DNA of 64,000 bases from Glaciimonas sp. CA11.2 (GTDB lineage Bacteria; Pseudomonadota; Gammaproteobacteria; Burkholderiales; Burkholderiaceae_D). The notes beneath the pieces were generated by a model that was given only the letters and a program-made list of their open reading frames with translations, was not told the DNA's origin and did not search any database. The DNA lies in NCBI RefSeq assembly GCF_034314045.1, contig NZ_JAVIWL010000001.1, positions 2,356,001 through 2,420,000 of the forward strand, in the 5' to 3' direction. Numbering within the stretch: position 1 is the stretch's first letter; every line of letters begins with the position of its first letter. A program made the position numbers and the translations under genes. This document shows positions 38,301 to 45,712 of the stretch, piece by piece.

Positions 38301-39314
38301 ATGATGAAAACCCTTGTCTGTGAAAGCCCTGGCATCCTGCAAATGGTGCAAAGACCCATGCCACAACGTGGGCCGGACGAAGTGTTGATGCGTGTCAGGC
38401 GGGTCGGTATTTGCGGCACGGATATGCATATCTATCAGGGCACGCAACCCTATCTTGATTATCCAAGAGTGATGGGTCATGAATTGTCGGGGGAGGTTGT
38501 AGAAGCACCTTGCACGTCTGCGTTAAAGGCGGGTGATACCGTCTACGTCATGCCTTATATATCTTGTGGCATTTGCGTAGCTTGCAAAAAAGGTAAAACG
38601 AATTGCTGTACCAATATTCAGGTATTGGGCGTTCATCGCGATGGTGGCCTGACGGAGTATTTGTCGATTCCGTTGGCATTTGCTTTTAAGACAGACGGCA
38701 TCTCGCTGGATGATGCTGCGATGATTGAATTTCTTGCGATTGGCGCGCACGCCGTGCGCCGTGCCGCGATTCAAGCGGGGCAGAAAGTGTTGATCACCGG
38801 AGCCGGACCTATTGGTATTGCCACGGCATTGTTTGCGCGTCTGCGCGGCGCAGAAGTGTGTGTATTGGATACGCGGATTGATCGACTTCAGTTTTGTCGT
38901 GATGCGATGCAAATTTCCCATACGGTTGAGGTCGGTGAGACGGATAAGTCGCAACTGGCTGCGATGACTAACCAAGATTTTTTTGATGTGGTATTCGATG
39001 CAACCGGCAATACGAAAGCAATGGAAAGAGGATTCGAATTTGTCGCTCATGGTGGAACCTATGTGCTGGTTTCGATTGTTCGCGGTGATATCTCGTTTTC
39101 CGATCCTGAATTTCATAAACGTGAAATGACATTGCTTGGCAGTCGTAACGCAACCATGGAAGATTTTAAAGAGGTTTTAAAAGCAATGCGTGCCGGCTTG
39201 GTACCGACAAAACTGCTGAATACCCATCGCACCACCATGGATGCGCTTCCTGTGGTTTTTTCGGAATGGCTTAAACCGTCGGCAGGCGTCATCAAAGCGA
39301 TCGTTGAATGTTGA
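38301..39314 (+). CDS. Zinc-dependent alcohol dehydrogenase (MDR family)
   Basis: 337-residue medium-chain dehydrogenase. Catalytic zinc ligands are in VGICGTDMHIYQG and VMGHELSGEV; structural-zinc cysteines follow in CGICVACKKGKTNCC. The NAD-binding motif is ITGAGPIGIATALFA, with an Asp (VLDT) after it, favouring NAD over NADP. Relatives act on sugar alcohols and sugar acids such as L-galactonate or L-gulonate. Here it may oxidise a 2-keto-3-deoxy sugar acid or the sugar acid itself; this is inferred from neighbours, not from the sequence. Confidence 0.88.
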   Translation: MMKTLVCESPGILQMVQRPMPQRGPDEVLMRVRRVGICGTDMHIYQGTQPYLDYPRVMGHELSGEVVEAPCTSALKAGDTVYVMPYISCGICVACKKGKTNCCTNIQVLGVHRDGGLTEYLSIPLAFAFKTDGISLDDAAMIEFLAIGAHAVRRAAIQAGQKVLITGAGPIGIATALFARLRGAEVCVLDTRIDRLQFCRDAMQISHTVEVGETDKSQLAAMTNQDFFDVVFDATGNTKAMERGFEFVAHGGTYVLVSIVRGDISFSDPEFHKREMTLLGSRNATMEDFKEVLKAMRAGLVPTKLLNTHRTTMDALPVVFSEWLKPSAGVIKAIVEC

Positions 39315-39571
39315 GCTGGTGAATGCGTCTAATACTGTCATTTGACACAAGCCGCTTTCAAATCGCCTTCTTTAGGCGCACGCTGATTGGTACAAAAGTG
39401 AAGTGCCAAAGCGTAGAAAAACGTTTCACGGCATCGCGACGGTGCGAGCCAATGTCAAGAGTTTAGCATCGTGAGGACTCGTTTTTTAATGGTAAAATAC
39501 TATGCAATTATCTTCCCAACCTTCTGTGGTTTCGACTAAGCGCGACACTGCGACTGCACGGTCAATATCTC

Positions 39572-40468
39572 ATGTCAAAACCGCCAACCATCTTCAAAAA
39601 AACGACCAACTTTCTGTTGGGGTTTATTGCGCAAAACATGACTGTGTCAGAGGTACTGCCTTCGGAGCAGTATCTGGCAACGGTATGTCACGCGAGCAGA
39701 ACGGTGGTGCGCAGTGTGATTGCTTATTTGGACGAACGCAGATTAATCAACGGTTTAACCGACCGTCAGTTGATCAGGCTTCCAATCGAGGACGATTATT
39801 TCGATGTCTCGGAATTGCAATCAGGACTGGAACGTATCCAGCAAGTGATGATGGAGCGGGTCTTCCAGAAAGATATGCAGCCGGGAGCCGAATTTTCGGA
39901 AGCAGAACTAGCGCGAGAAGCGGGGACCAGCACCGTGAGCATTCGGGAGTTTTTGATCGGTTTTTCTCGCTTCGGGTTGATCGAAAAAAAGCCCCGTGGC
40001 GGTTGGCGGCTGTGTGCGTTCGATCTTTCATTTGCACGCGAACTGGCAGATATGCGTCAGATGTTCGAGGTGGCTGCGGTCGAACATTTCTGCAGCTTGC
40101 TACCGACCGATCCGGCCTACAAAGAACTCGATCGACTGATTGTCAAACACGCACAATTAGAGCCGAAAATGAAGACCCGATATGGCGAGTTTCCCGCACT
40201 CGATCGCGAGTTTCATACGTTCCTTATCGGTCTGTTGCGCAACCGGTTTGCGCAAGAATTCTACGATATTGTTTCTTTCGTTTTTCATTACCATTATCAA
40301 TGGGACAAAGGCGAGGAAATGCAGCGCAACAGTTATGCCTTGAAAGAGCATCTGGCGATTCTGCATGCGCTTTCCGAGCGCAATCCGGAAAAGGCGCTCG
40401 ACTGTATGCGCAGCCATTTGGATTCCTCTCGCACGTCCTTGATGAAATCAATCCGTACGCGAGGATAG
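39572..40468 (+). CDS. GntR-family (FCD) regulator with two winged-helix segments
   Basis: 298 residues. A first winged-helix-like segment covers about 8-70 (LPSEQYLATVCHASRTVVRS matches the GntR pattern). A second lies at about 86-147 (FSEAELAREAGTSTVSIREFL, then RFGLIEKKPRGGW). The FCD ligand domain follows, with the metal-binding Asp and His in LDREFHTFLIG and later His in KEHLAILHALSE and MRSHLDSS. FadR/FCD regulators usually have one DNA-binding domain and about 230-250 residues, so the extra module is unusual. It probably senses a sugar acid and controls the surrounding island. Confidence 0.87.
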   Translation: MSKPPTIFKKTTNFLLGFIAQNMTVSEVLPSEQYLATVCHASRTVVRSVIAYLDERRLINGLTDRQLIRLPIEDDYFDVSELQSGLERIQQVMMERVFQKDMQPGAEFSEAELAREAGTSTVSIREFLIGFSRFGLIEKKPRGGWRLCAFDLSFARELADMRQMFEVAAVEHFCSLLPTDPAYKELDRLIVKHAQLEPKMKTRYGEFPALDREFHTFLIGLLRNRFAQEFYDIVSFVFHYHYQWDKGEEMQRNSYALKEHLAILHALSERNPEKALDCMRSHLDSSRTSLMKSIRTRG

Positions 40469-40589
40469 GTTTTTCTGCAGACTTAAATCGCTTTATCACT
40501 TTCCGTGCCGGTGCAGATTGCTTTCTGCGTCGGCTTAACATCGCCCAACTATTTTCTTTTCAATTTAACTTGCTTAAGGGGAATGCCGC

Positions 40590-40922
40590 ATGGTGACCTC
40601 AACCAGACCCACGCCTGCGTCGTCTGTACTGCTGATGTCGGCACGGGATAACTGCGTGATAGCACGGTCGGCCTTGCGCGCTGGCGACGTGGTACTGATT
40701 GACGACCGGGAAGTCTTGTTGACGCAAAATATCGACATTGGCCATAAGTTGGCACGTTGCGCACTTCAGGTTGGTGACAAGGTATTGCGATACGGCGCAC
40801 CAATTGGCAGCGTTTCGCAACCTATCGCCATTGGGCAACATATTCATACCCATAATTTGGAGAGTGATTACATTCCGACCTATACCCTGAGCGGTGAAGG
40901 TCATCATTTTATCGAGAGGTAA
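40590..40922 (+). CDS. UxaA-type sugar-acid dehydratase, small (SAF-domain) subunit
   Basis: 110 residues corresponding to the N-terminal SAF domain of altronate dehydratase UxaA. Conserved elements: SARDNCVIARSALRAGD, IDIGHKLARCALQVGD, VLRYGAPIGSVSQPIAIGQHIHTHN. The large catalytic part is encoded by the next gene, 5 bp downstream, so the enzyme is split, as in Campylobacter jejuni and some other bacteria. The pair should dehydrate an aldonic acid to a 2-keto-3-deoxy acid. Confidence 0.88.
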   Translation: MVTSTRPTPASSVLLMSARDNCVIARSALRAGDVVLIDDREVLLTQNIDIGHKLARCALQVGDKVLRYGAPIGSVSQPIAIGQHIHTHNLESDYIPTYTLSGEGHHFIER

Positions 40923-40927
40923 TACCG

Positions 40928-42139
40928 ATGAGTGCTAGCGAAATTTCTGGCTATTTGCGCGCTGACGGACGCAAAGGCATACGCAATATTGTAGTCGTCG
41001 CCTATATGGTTGAGTGCGCTCATCATGTGGCGCGGCAAGTGGTGAACGTGTTTCCTAATCAACCGGTACATCTGATTGGGTTTGCCGGATGTTTTCCCAA
41101 CGAATATGCTGATCAAGTCATGCGGCGTCTGGTGACGCATCCAAATGTAGGCGCGGTTTTACTCGTTTCGCTGGGATGCGAAGGCTTCAACAAAAATGGA
41201 TTAGCCGAGGTAGTTGCCGCCAGTGAACGTCCGGTGCACACGATTACGATTCAGGAAAACAAAGGAAGTCGGGCCAGTGTCAGTAGTGGCGTTGAATGGG
41301 TTCAATGGGCGCTTGACGACATTGCACGGCAGCCGAGAGTACCTATGGCGCTTAGTGAGTTGGTCGTCGCCACCATATGTGGCGGTTCAGACAGTACCAG
41401 CGGCATCACTGCAAATCCGGCAGTCGGCTATGCGTTCGATGTGCTGATCGATGCTGGCAGCACTTGTATTTTTGAAGAAACGGGCGAACTGGTCGGCTGT
41501 GAATATCACATGAAGAACCGCGCAGTGACACCAGAACTCGGCGATGCAATTGTGCAAACTGTTGAGAAGGCGGCGAATTATTACACCATTATGGGACACG
41601 GCAGTTTCTCTCCGGGCAATGCAGATGGCGGCTTGACGACGCAGGAGGAGAAGTCGCTAGGTGCATACGCCAAGAGTGGAGCGTCATCTATCTGTGGGAT
41701 TTTAAAGCCGGGTGATCAAGCGCCAGGCGGCGGTTTATATTTGCTGGATGTCGTGCCTGATGGCGAGCCGCGCTTTGGGTTTCCCAATATCTCCGACAAT
41801 GCTGAAATCGTTGAGCTGATCTCCTGCGGCGCGCATATTACTTTATTTACGACGGGGCGCGGTTCGGTGGTTGGATCGGCGATTTCACCGGTGATCAAAG
41901 TCTGTGCCAACCCGCACACCTTCGAACAATTGTCTGACGATATGGATATCAATGCCGGACGAATTTTGAATGGCGAAGCGACATTGGCAGAAGTCGGCAC
42001 CGAAATTGTGACGATGGTGTGCGATGTGGCGAATGGTGGTTTGAGCCGATCAGAAGAGTTGGGACATCAAGAATTCATCCTCACCTATAAACGATTTGAG
42101 CCGTCCGGTCCGAGCTGTTTTCCGCTGCGCTCGCTGTGA
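40928..42139 (+). CDS. UxaA-type sugar-acid dehydratase, large subunit
   Basis: 403 residues matching the C-terminal catalytic region of altronate/galactarate dehydratases (UxaA/GarD superfamily). Motifs: GYLRADGRKGIRNIVVVAYM at the N-terminus, CGGSDSTSGITANPAVGYAFD, GSFSPGNADGGLTTQEEKSLG and LFTTGRGSVVGSAISPVIKVCAN (quoted in part: TTGRGSVVGSAISP). Family members need a divalent metal, often iron. It works with the SAF subunit upstream. Together with the neighbouring lactonase, the likely substrate is L-fuconate or a stereochemically similar acid; this is inference. Confidence 0.9.
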   Translation: MSASEISGYLRADGRKGIRNIVVVAYMVECAHHVARQVVNVFPNQPVHLIGFAGCFPNEYADQVMRRLVTHPNVGAVLLVSLGCEGFNKNGLAEVVAASERPVHTITIQENKGSRASVSSGVEWVQWALDDIARQPRVPMALSELVVATICGGSDSTSGITANPAVGYAFDVLIDAGSTCIFEETGELVGCEYHMKNRAVTPELGDAIVQTVEKAANYYTIMGHGSFSPGNADGGLTTQEEKSLGAYAKSGASSICGILKPGDQAPGGGLYLLDVVPDGEPRFGFPNISDNAEIVELISCGAHITLFTTGRGSVVGSAISPVIKVCANPHTFEQLSDDMDINAGRILNGEATLAEVGTEIVTMVCDVANGGLSRSEELGHQEFILTYKRFEPSGPSCFPLRSL

Positions 42140-42242
42140 ATGAGTTGGGTAGCTTGAGTATGAAAGACTTAGCCTGAATTTATCTTTCGTTCGACGTTTA
42201 ACCTCAAAAAGTGTTTTTTTACGTCTTTAAATTGGATCAATT

Positions 42243-43256
42243 ATGCTTGCTAAAGCGTCTTCTGCGTTGCCTCGCAGCGGGTTATCACTGACAGCATTGG
42301 GAATGGGCTGCGCTGTTATTGGCGGGCTTTACATAGCGACTAGCGAAGCGGATGCGCGCGCTGCCTTGGATGAAGCTTGGGCGCTTGGACTACGGTATTT
42401 TGATACCGCGCCCTATTATGGTTTTACCTTGTCAGAACATCGCTTAGGTGCGGCATTGCGCGAGCGCCCACGCGACGAATATGTGATTAGCACCAAAGTC
42501 GGACGCCTCATGAAACCAGATAAGAGTGTGCGTGCGGGCGAGAGTGATTGGGCTGCGCCGCTGCCGTTTCGCCCGATGTTCGACTATAGTTACGACGGCA
42601 TAATGCGCTCGCACGAAGATAGTTTGCAACGACTTGGGCTGACGCATATTGATGTGCTGTTTGTGCACGATATTGGGCGGATAACGCACGCTGACAGGCA
42701 TGACCACTATTGGGGGCAACTGACTGTGGGTGGCGGCTTCAAAGCGCTCGATGATCTGCGCAGAAGCGGACAGGTTTCGGCAATTGGCCTCGGCGTCAAC
42801 GAATGGGAGGTCGTCTACGCCAGCATGCAGGAAATCGATCTGGATTGCACGCTGTTGGCCGGGCGGTATACATTGCTGGAACAGGCAAGCCTTTCACCAT
42901 TGCTCGACGCCTGCCAACGTGATGGAAATGCCATCGTCATTGGAGGGCCGTTTAACTCGGGCATACTTGCTGGCAATCCAAAATATAATTACATGGATGC
43001 ACCAGCAGATATTGTTTTGCGCGTCAAAGAGTTGGAGGCGGTGTGTCTGGAATTTGCGGTCCCATTACCTGCTGCAGCGCTGCAATTTCCGATGGCGCAT
43101 CCTGCCGTCGTATCGTGTATTCCTGGCGGCAAAGACGTTGCGCAGCTTCGTCAAAACGTAGCCTGGTTTGATATGCCGATACCGACAGAACTATGGACAA
43201 CGTTAAAATCGCGCGGGCTGATCGACGAGCGCGCACCGGTTCCGGTCAATATTTAA
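42243..43256 (+). CDS. Aldo/keto reductase, D-threo-aldose 1-dehydrogenase (L-fucose dehydrogenase) type
   Basis: 337 residues of the aldo/keto reductase fold. Active-site residues: Asp54 and Tyr58/59 in RYFDTAPYYG, Lys85 in ISTKVGRL, and His in VLFVHDIGR. The sequence around FRPMFDYSYDGIMRSHEDSLQRLG and IPGGKDVAQL is typical of the group that oxidises L-fucose, L-galactose or D-arabinose at C1 to the lactone. The lactonase gene follows after 15 bp, which fits that reaction. Substrate not proven. Confidence 0.88.
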   Translation: MLAKASSALPRSGLSLTALGMGCAVIGGLYIATSEADARAALDEAWALGLRYFDTAPYYGFTLSEHRLGAALRERPRDEYVISTKVGRLMKPDKSVRAGESDWAAPLPFRPMFDYSYDGIMRSHEDSLQRLGLTHIDVLFVHDIGRITHADRHDHYWGQLTVGGGFKALDDLRRSGQVSAIGLGVNEWEVVYASMQEIDLDCTLLAGRYTLLEQASLSPLLDACQRDGNAIVIGGPFNSGILAGNPKYNYMDAPADIVLRVKELEAVCLEFAVPLPAAALQFPMAHPAVVSCIPGGKDVAQLRQNVAWFDMPIPTELWTTLKSRGLIDERAPVPVNI

Positions 43257-43271
43257 CCTGAAAGTATAAGC

Positions 43272-44099
43272 ATGCGAATTGATGCCCATCAACATTTCTG
43301 GTTGCTTGCAGATCGCGGCGGCGCATGGCCGCCGCCTGAGCTGGCTGTAATTTGCCAAGATTTTTTGCCCGACGATTTGAAGCCGCATTTAGCCCGGAGT
43401 GGGATAGACGGGACGGTATTAGTACAGACTTTACCGAGCGAGGATGACACTACTTTTATGCTCGGGCTGGCGGCGCGTTATGCATTTATTCAGGCGGTTG
43501 TGGGATGGGTCGATTTGAAAGCGGCAGATGCTTCCGAAAGAATACAAATGCTCGCCATGCATCCGAAACTCAAAGGACTCCGTCCAATGCTGCAGGATAT
43601 CCCGGATGACGATTGGATAGCCGACCCCGCACTTGCGCCAGCTATCGATACGATGCAGCGCTATAACCTCAGTCTCGATGCATTGGTTACGCCGCGCCAC
43701 CTATCTTCTTTGCTGGTGTTTGCGAATCGTTTTCCGAACATGCCGATAGTTATTAATCATGCGGCTAAACCGTCGATTGCAAGTGGCGATATCACATTGT
43801 GGAAACAGAACATGACGCGGTTGGCGGCGTATCCGCAGATACATTGCAAACTATCCGGATTGGTAACGGAGGCAGCGCTGCAATGGCAGGTCGCTGACCT
43901 TCGGCCAGTGGTTGATCATGTGCTTGACGCTTTTGGTGCGGATCGGGTGATGTGGGGCAGCGACTGGCCGGTAGTGGATCTGGCGGCGGATTACGGACGC
44001 TGGACAGAGACGACCGATTTGCTTCTTGTTGGCTTGGGTGATTCAGACAGAAAAAAAGTACTCGGCCTGAACGCACAAGGTTTTTACCGCATCGATTAG
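43272..44099 (+). CDS. Amidohydrolase, L-fuconolactonase type
   Basis: 275 residues of the COG3618 amidohydrolase family. The metal-site start is RIDAHQHFWLL; later ligand motifs are VINHAAKP and MWGSDWPV, the latter with the catalytic Asp. Family members hydrolyse L-fucono-1,4-lactone and similar aldonolactones to the free acid. It lies between the dehydrogenase that would make the lactone and a mutarotase, and 10 bp separate it from the latter. Confidence 0.9.
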   Translation: MRIDAHQHFWLLADRGGAWPPPELAVICQDFLPDDLKPHLARSGIDGTVLVQTLPSEDDTTFMLGLAARYAFIQAVVGWVDLKAADASERIQMLAMHPKLKGLRPMLQDIPDDDWIADPALAPAIDTMQRYNLSLDALVTPRHLSSLLVFANRFPNMPIVINHAAKPSIASGDITLWKQNMTRLAAYPQIHCKLSGLVTEAALQWQVADLRPVVDHVLDAFGADRVMWGSDWPVVDLAADYGRWTETTDLLLVGLGDSDRKKVLGLNAQGFYRID

Positions 44100-44108
44100 G
44101 AATTAAAA

Positions 44109-44438
44109 ATGCAAAGAATGGGAATGGTGATCGGTATCGATCCTGCTAGTATCGTTCAATACAAGGCTTTGCATACGGCGGTATGGCCGCAGGTGTTGGC
44201 GACATTGAAGGCAGCAAATATTCGCAACTATACAATTTTCTTACGTGAGCCGGAAAATCTTCTTTTTAGCTATTGGGAGTATTACGGCAAGAATTTTGAA
44301 GCTGACATGGCGCAGATTGCAGCGGACCGGATGACTCAAAAATGGTGGGCGGTGTGCGGCCCGTGTCAATTACCGCTGGCGTCAAGGGGCGATGGTGAGC
44401 ATTGGGCAACGATGGAAGAAGTATTTCATATGGATTAA
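44109..44438 (+). CDS. DUF718 (RhaM/FucU-like function) sugar mutarotase
   Basis: 109 residues of the L-rhamnose mutarotase family (DUF718): MGMVIGIDPASIVQYKALHTAVWPQVLATL (quoted in part: YKALHTAVWPQVLATL), NYTIFLREPENLLFSYWEYYG, QKWWAVCGPCQLPL. Interconverts alpha and beta anomers so that the dehydrogenase gets the right one. The family acts on L-rhamnose, and members in L-fucose loci also occur. Last gene of the island; a terminator lies 78 bp beyond. Confidence 0.9.
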   Translation: MQRMGMVIGIDPASIVQYKALHTAVWPQVLATLKAANIRNYTIFLREPENLLFSYWEYYGKNFEADMAQIAADRMTQKWWAVCGPCQLPLASRGDGEHWATMEEVFHMD

Positions 44439-44515
44439 TGATTCCGTCATTCGAGACGGAAGGTAAATGTCTATTTTATTAAATTTGTATCGGAGGGGAA
44501 ATGAAAGCCCCAATA

Positions 44516-44546
44516 AAAAAACCCGACATAACGTCGGGTTTTTGTC
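44516..44546. terminator. Bidirectional terminator between the sugar island and the entericidin-like gene
   Basis: Stem ACCCGAC / GTCGGGT with loop ATAAC, flanked by an A-run on the left and T-run on the right, so it can stop transcription from both the + strand island and the minus-strand lipoprotein gene. Confidence 0.88.
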
Positions 44547-44583
44547 GATGGCACGTACCTGACGCCATCTTGGGTATGGCTAT

Positions 44584-44733
44584 TTACATTTTAGCTTTGG
44601 TATCTTGCGCAGCGTCTTGCACCTTCTGACCGCCCGACTGGACGTCTTTGCCCATGCCTTCGAACGTGTTACATGCTGATAGGATACCGAACAAGCTGAT
44701 TATTGCTGCGATCGAAACGATTTTCTTGATCAT
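44584..44733 (-). CDS. Entericidin A/B-family small lipoprotein
   Basis: A 49-residue protein read directly from the minus strand, starting MIKKIVSIAAIISLFGILSA-C. The lipobox LSAC places the lipidated Cys at 21, and the mature part (NTFEGMGKDVQSGGQ, then KVQDAAQDTKAKM) has the GMGKDVQ..G pattern of entericidins. AGGAGC lies six bases before the ATG. Entericidins are tiny membrane lipoproteins linked to stress or toxin-antidote behaviour in E. coli; only one is present here. Too short for usual gene callers. Confidence 0.88.
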   Translation of the reverse strand: MIKKIVSIAAIISLFGILSACNTFEGMGKDVQSGGQKVQDAAQDTKAKM

Positions 44734-44929
44734 GGTTGGCTCCTGTGCTGTTAATAAAAGTGCTGCATCTACGGTGAAAATTCTGTTGTACTCATTTTGA
44801 CTGATCTCATTAGTTGAGAAAAGACAGCCATAAGATTAACTTTTCTCGAAGATTGTGTCCATAGTCAACGCATATTTTTGTTGTTTCCAGGAAAATAGGG
44901 CCTGACATTTTCATTCGGCATGCGTATAA

Positions 44930-45607
44930 CTATAAACCGATAGAGCGCAGCTGAAGCAGTAATCCACCTACGCCATCCCACAAAATCTGTACGCCGATAC
45001 ACAGTAAGATAAATGAATACATACGCAGCATGACTGTTGTGCCAGTGTCGCCAAGCAGCCTAACCAGCACACCGGCAAAGCGGTTACTGAAATACACAGC
45101 GACTGAAGCTAAGGCTAATGCGGCGACCGCAGCAACCAGTGTGATGATAACGGGTACCTGAGGAATCCGAAGGCCAGCACCAAGTGTGATGGCGACCGAA
45201 ATTGATCCGGGGCCGACAGTAAAAGGGAAGGTGAGCGGGTAGAAGGCTTTTTTTGAAGCCAGTTCTTTGGTCCACAGCGATCCTGGAATGGTTTCTACCT
45301 TCTGAACCTCGTCCATGCCCAGCAATTTCCAGGCGGTGGCGATGACCAGCAGGCCTCCGGCGACCTTCACAACCGGTAGTGAGATGCCAAAAAATGCCAG
45401 AACATGCGTGCCGATAAACATTCCGGCAACCAGTAAAATAAACGTATTAACGGCGACGCGCCACGCCAGCGCGTTGCGGGTGGCATCTGAAGCGCCCGCC
45501 GTCAACGAATGAAAAATGGGTGCGTTACCGGGGGGATTCATGATCGGTAATAGCGCGGCCAGGACAAAGAAAACAGTTTTTACAAACGCGAGTAGGTGAA
45601 ATTGCAT
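44930..45607 (-). CDS. MarC-family integral membrane protein
   Basis: 225 residues with six hydrophobic segments. MarC/UPF0056 features: FFVLAALLPIMNPPGNAPIF at the N-terminus and FYPLTFPFTVGPGSISVAITLGAGL in the middle (quoted in part: PLTFPFTVGPGSISV). Function is unknown; an early link to multiple antibiotic resistance was not supported. In many Burkholderiales a marC gene sits between hisB and hisH, a place that is empty in this genome. Confidence 0.88.
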   Translation of the reverse strand: MQFHLLAFVKTVFFVLAALLPIMNPPGNAPIFHSLTAGASDATRNALAWRVAVNTFILLVAGMFIGTHVLAFFGISLPVVKVAGGLLVIATAWKLLGMDEVQKVETIPGSLWTKELASKKAFYPLTFPFTVGPGSISVAITLGAGLRIPQVPVIITLVAAVAALALASVAVYFSNRFAGVLVRLLGDTGTTVMLRMYSFILLCIGVQILWDGVGGLLLQLRSIGL

Positions 45608-45712
45608 GGGGTCTGGAGTGTCGTCGTGGGCTGACTAGCTTGTGAGGCGGCGGGATTTGCATTGTTTATGCACGAGCAGATTCTAGACCGACGAGGGTTA
45701 TGCGGCAAGAGT

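Noticed and set aside
38177..39392. TACCAAT upstream of the zinc dehydrogenase and ATTGGTAC upstream of the GntR gene as shared operator half-sites
   Set aside because: Only seven bases match, each site lacks its own symmetric partner, and such matches are expected by chance.
39502..40596. A 364-codon open frame overlapping the GntR gene in another frame
   Set aside because: It lacks any family feature, is rich in Arg/Cys/Ser typical of a shadow frame, and the GntR frame has clear domains.
44439..44583. A + strand gene over the entericidin region
   Set aside because: The minus-strand lipoprotein has a perfect lipobox and ribosome site; the + strand frames have no features and cross a terminator.
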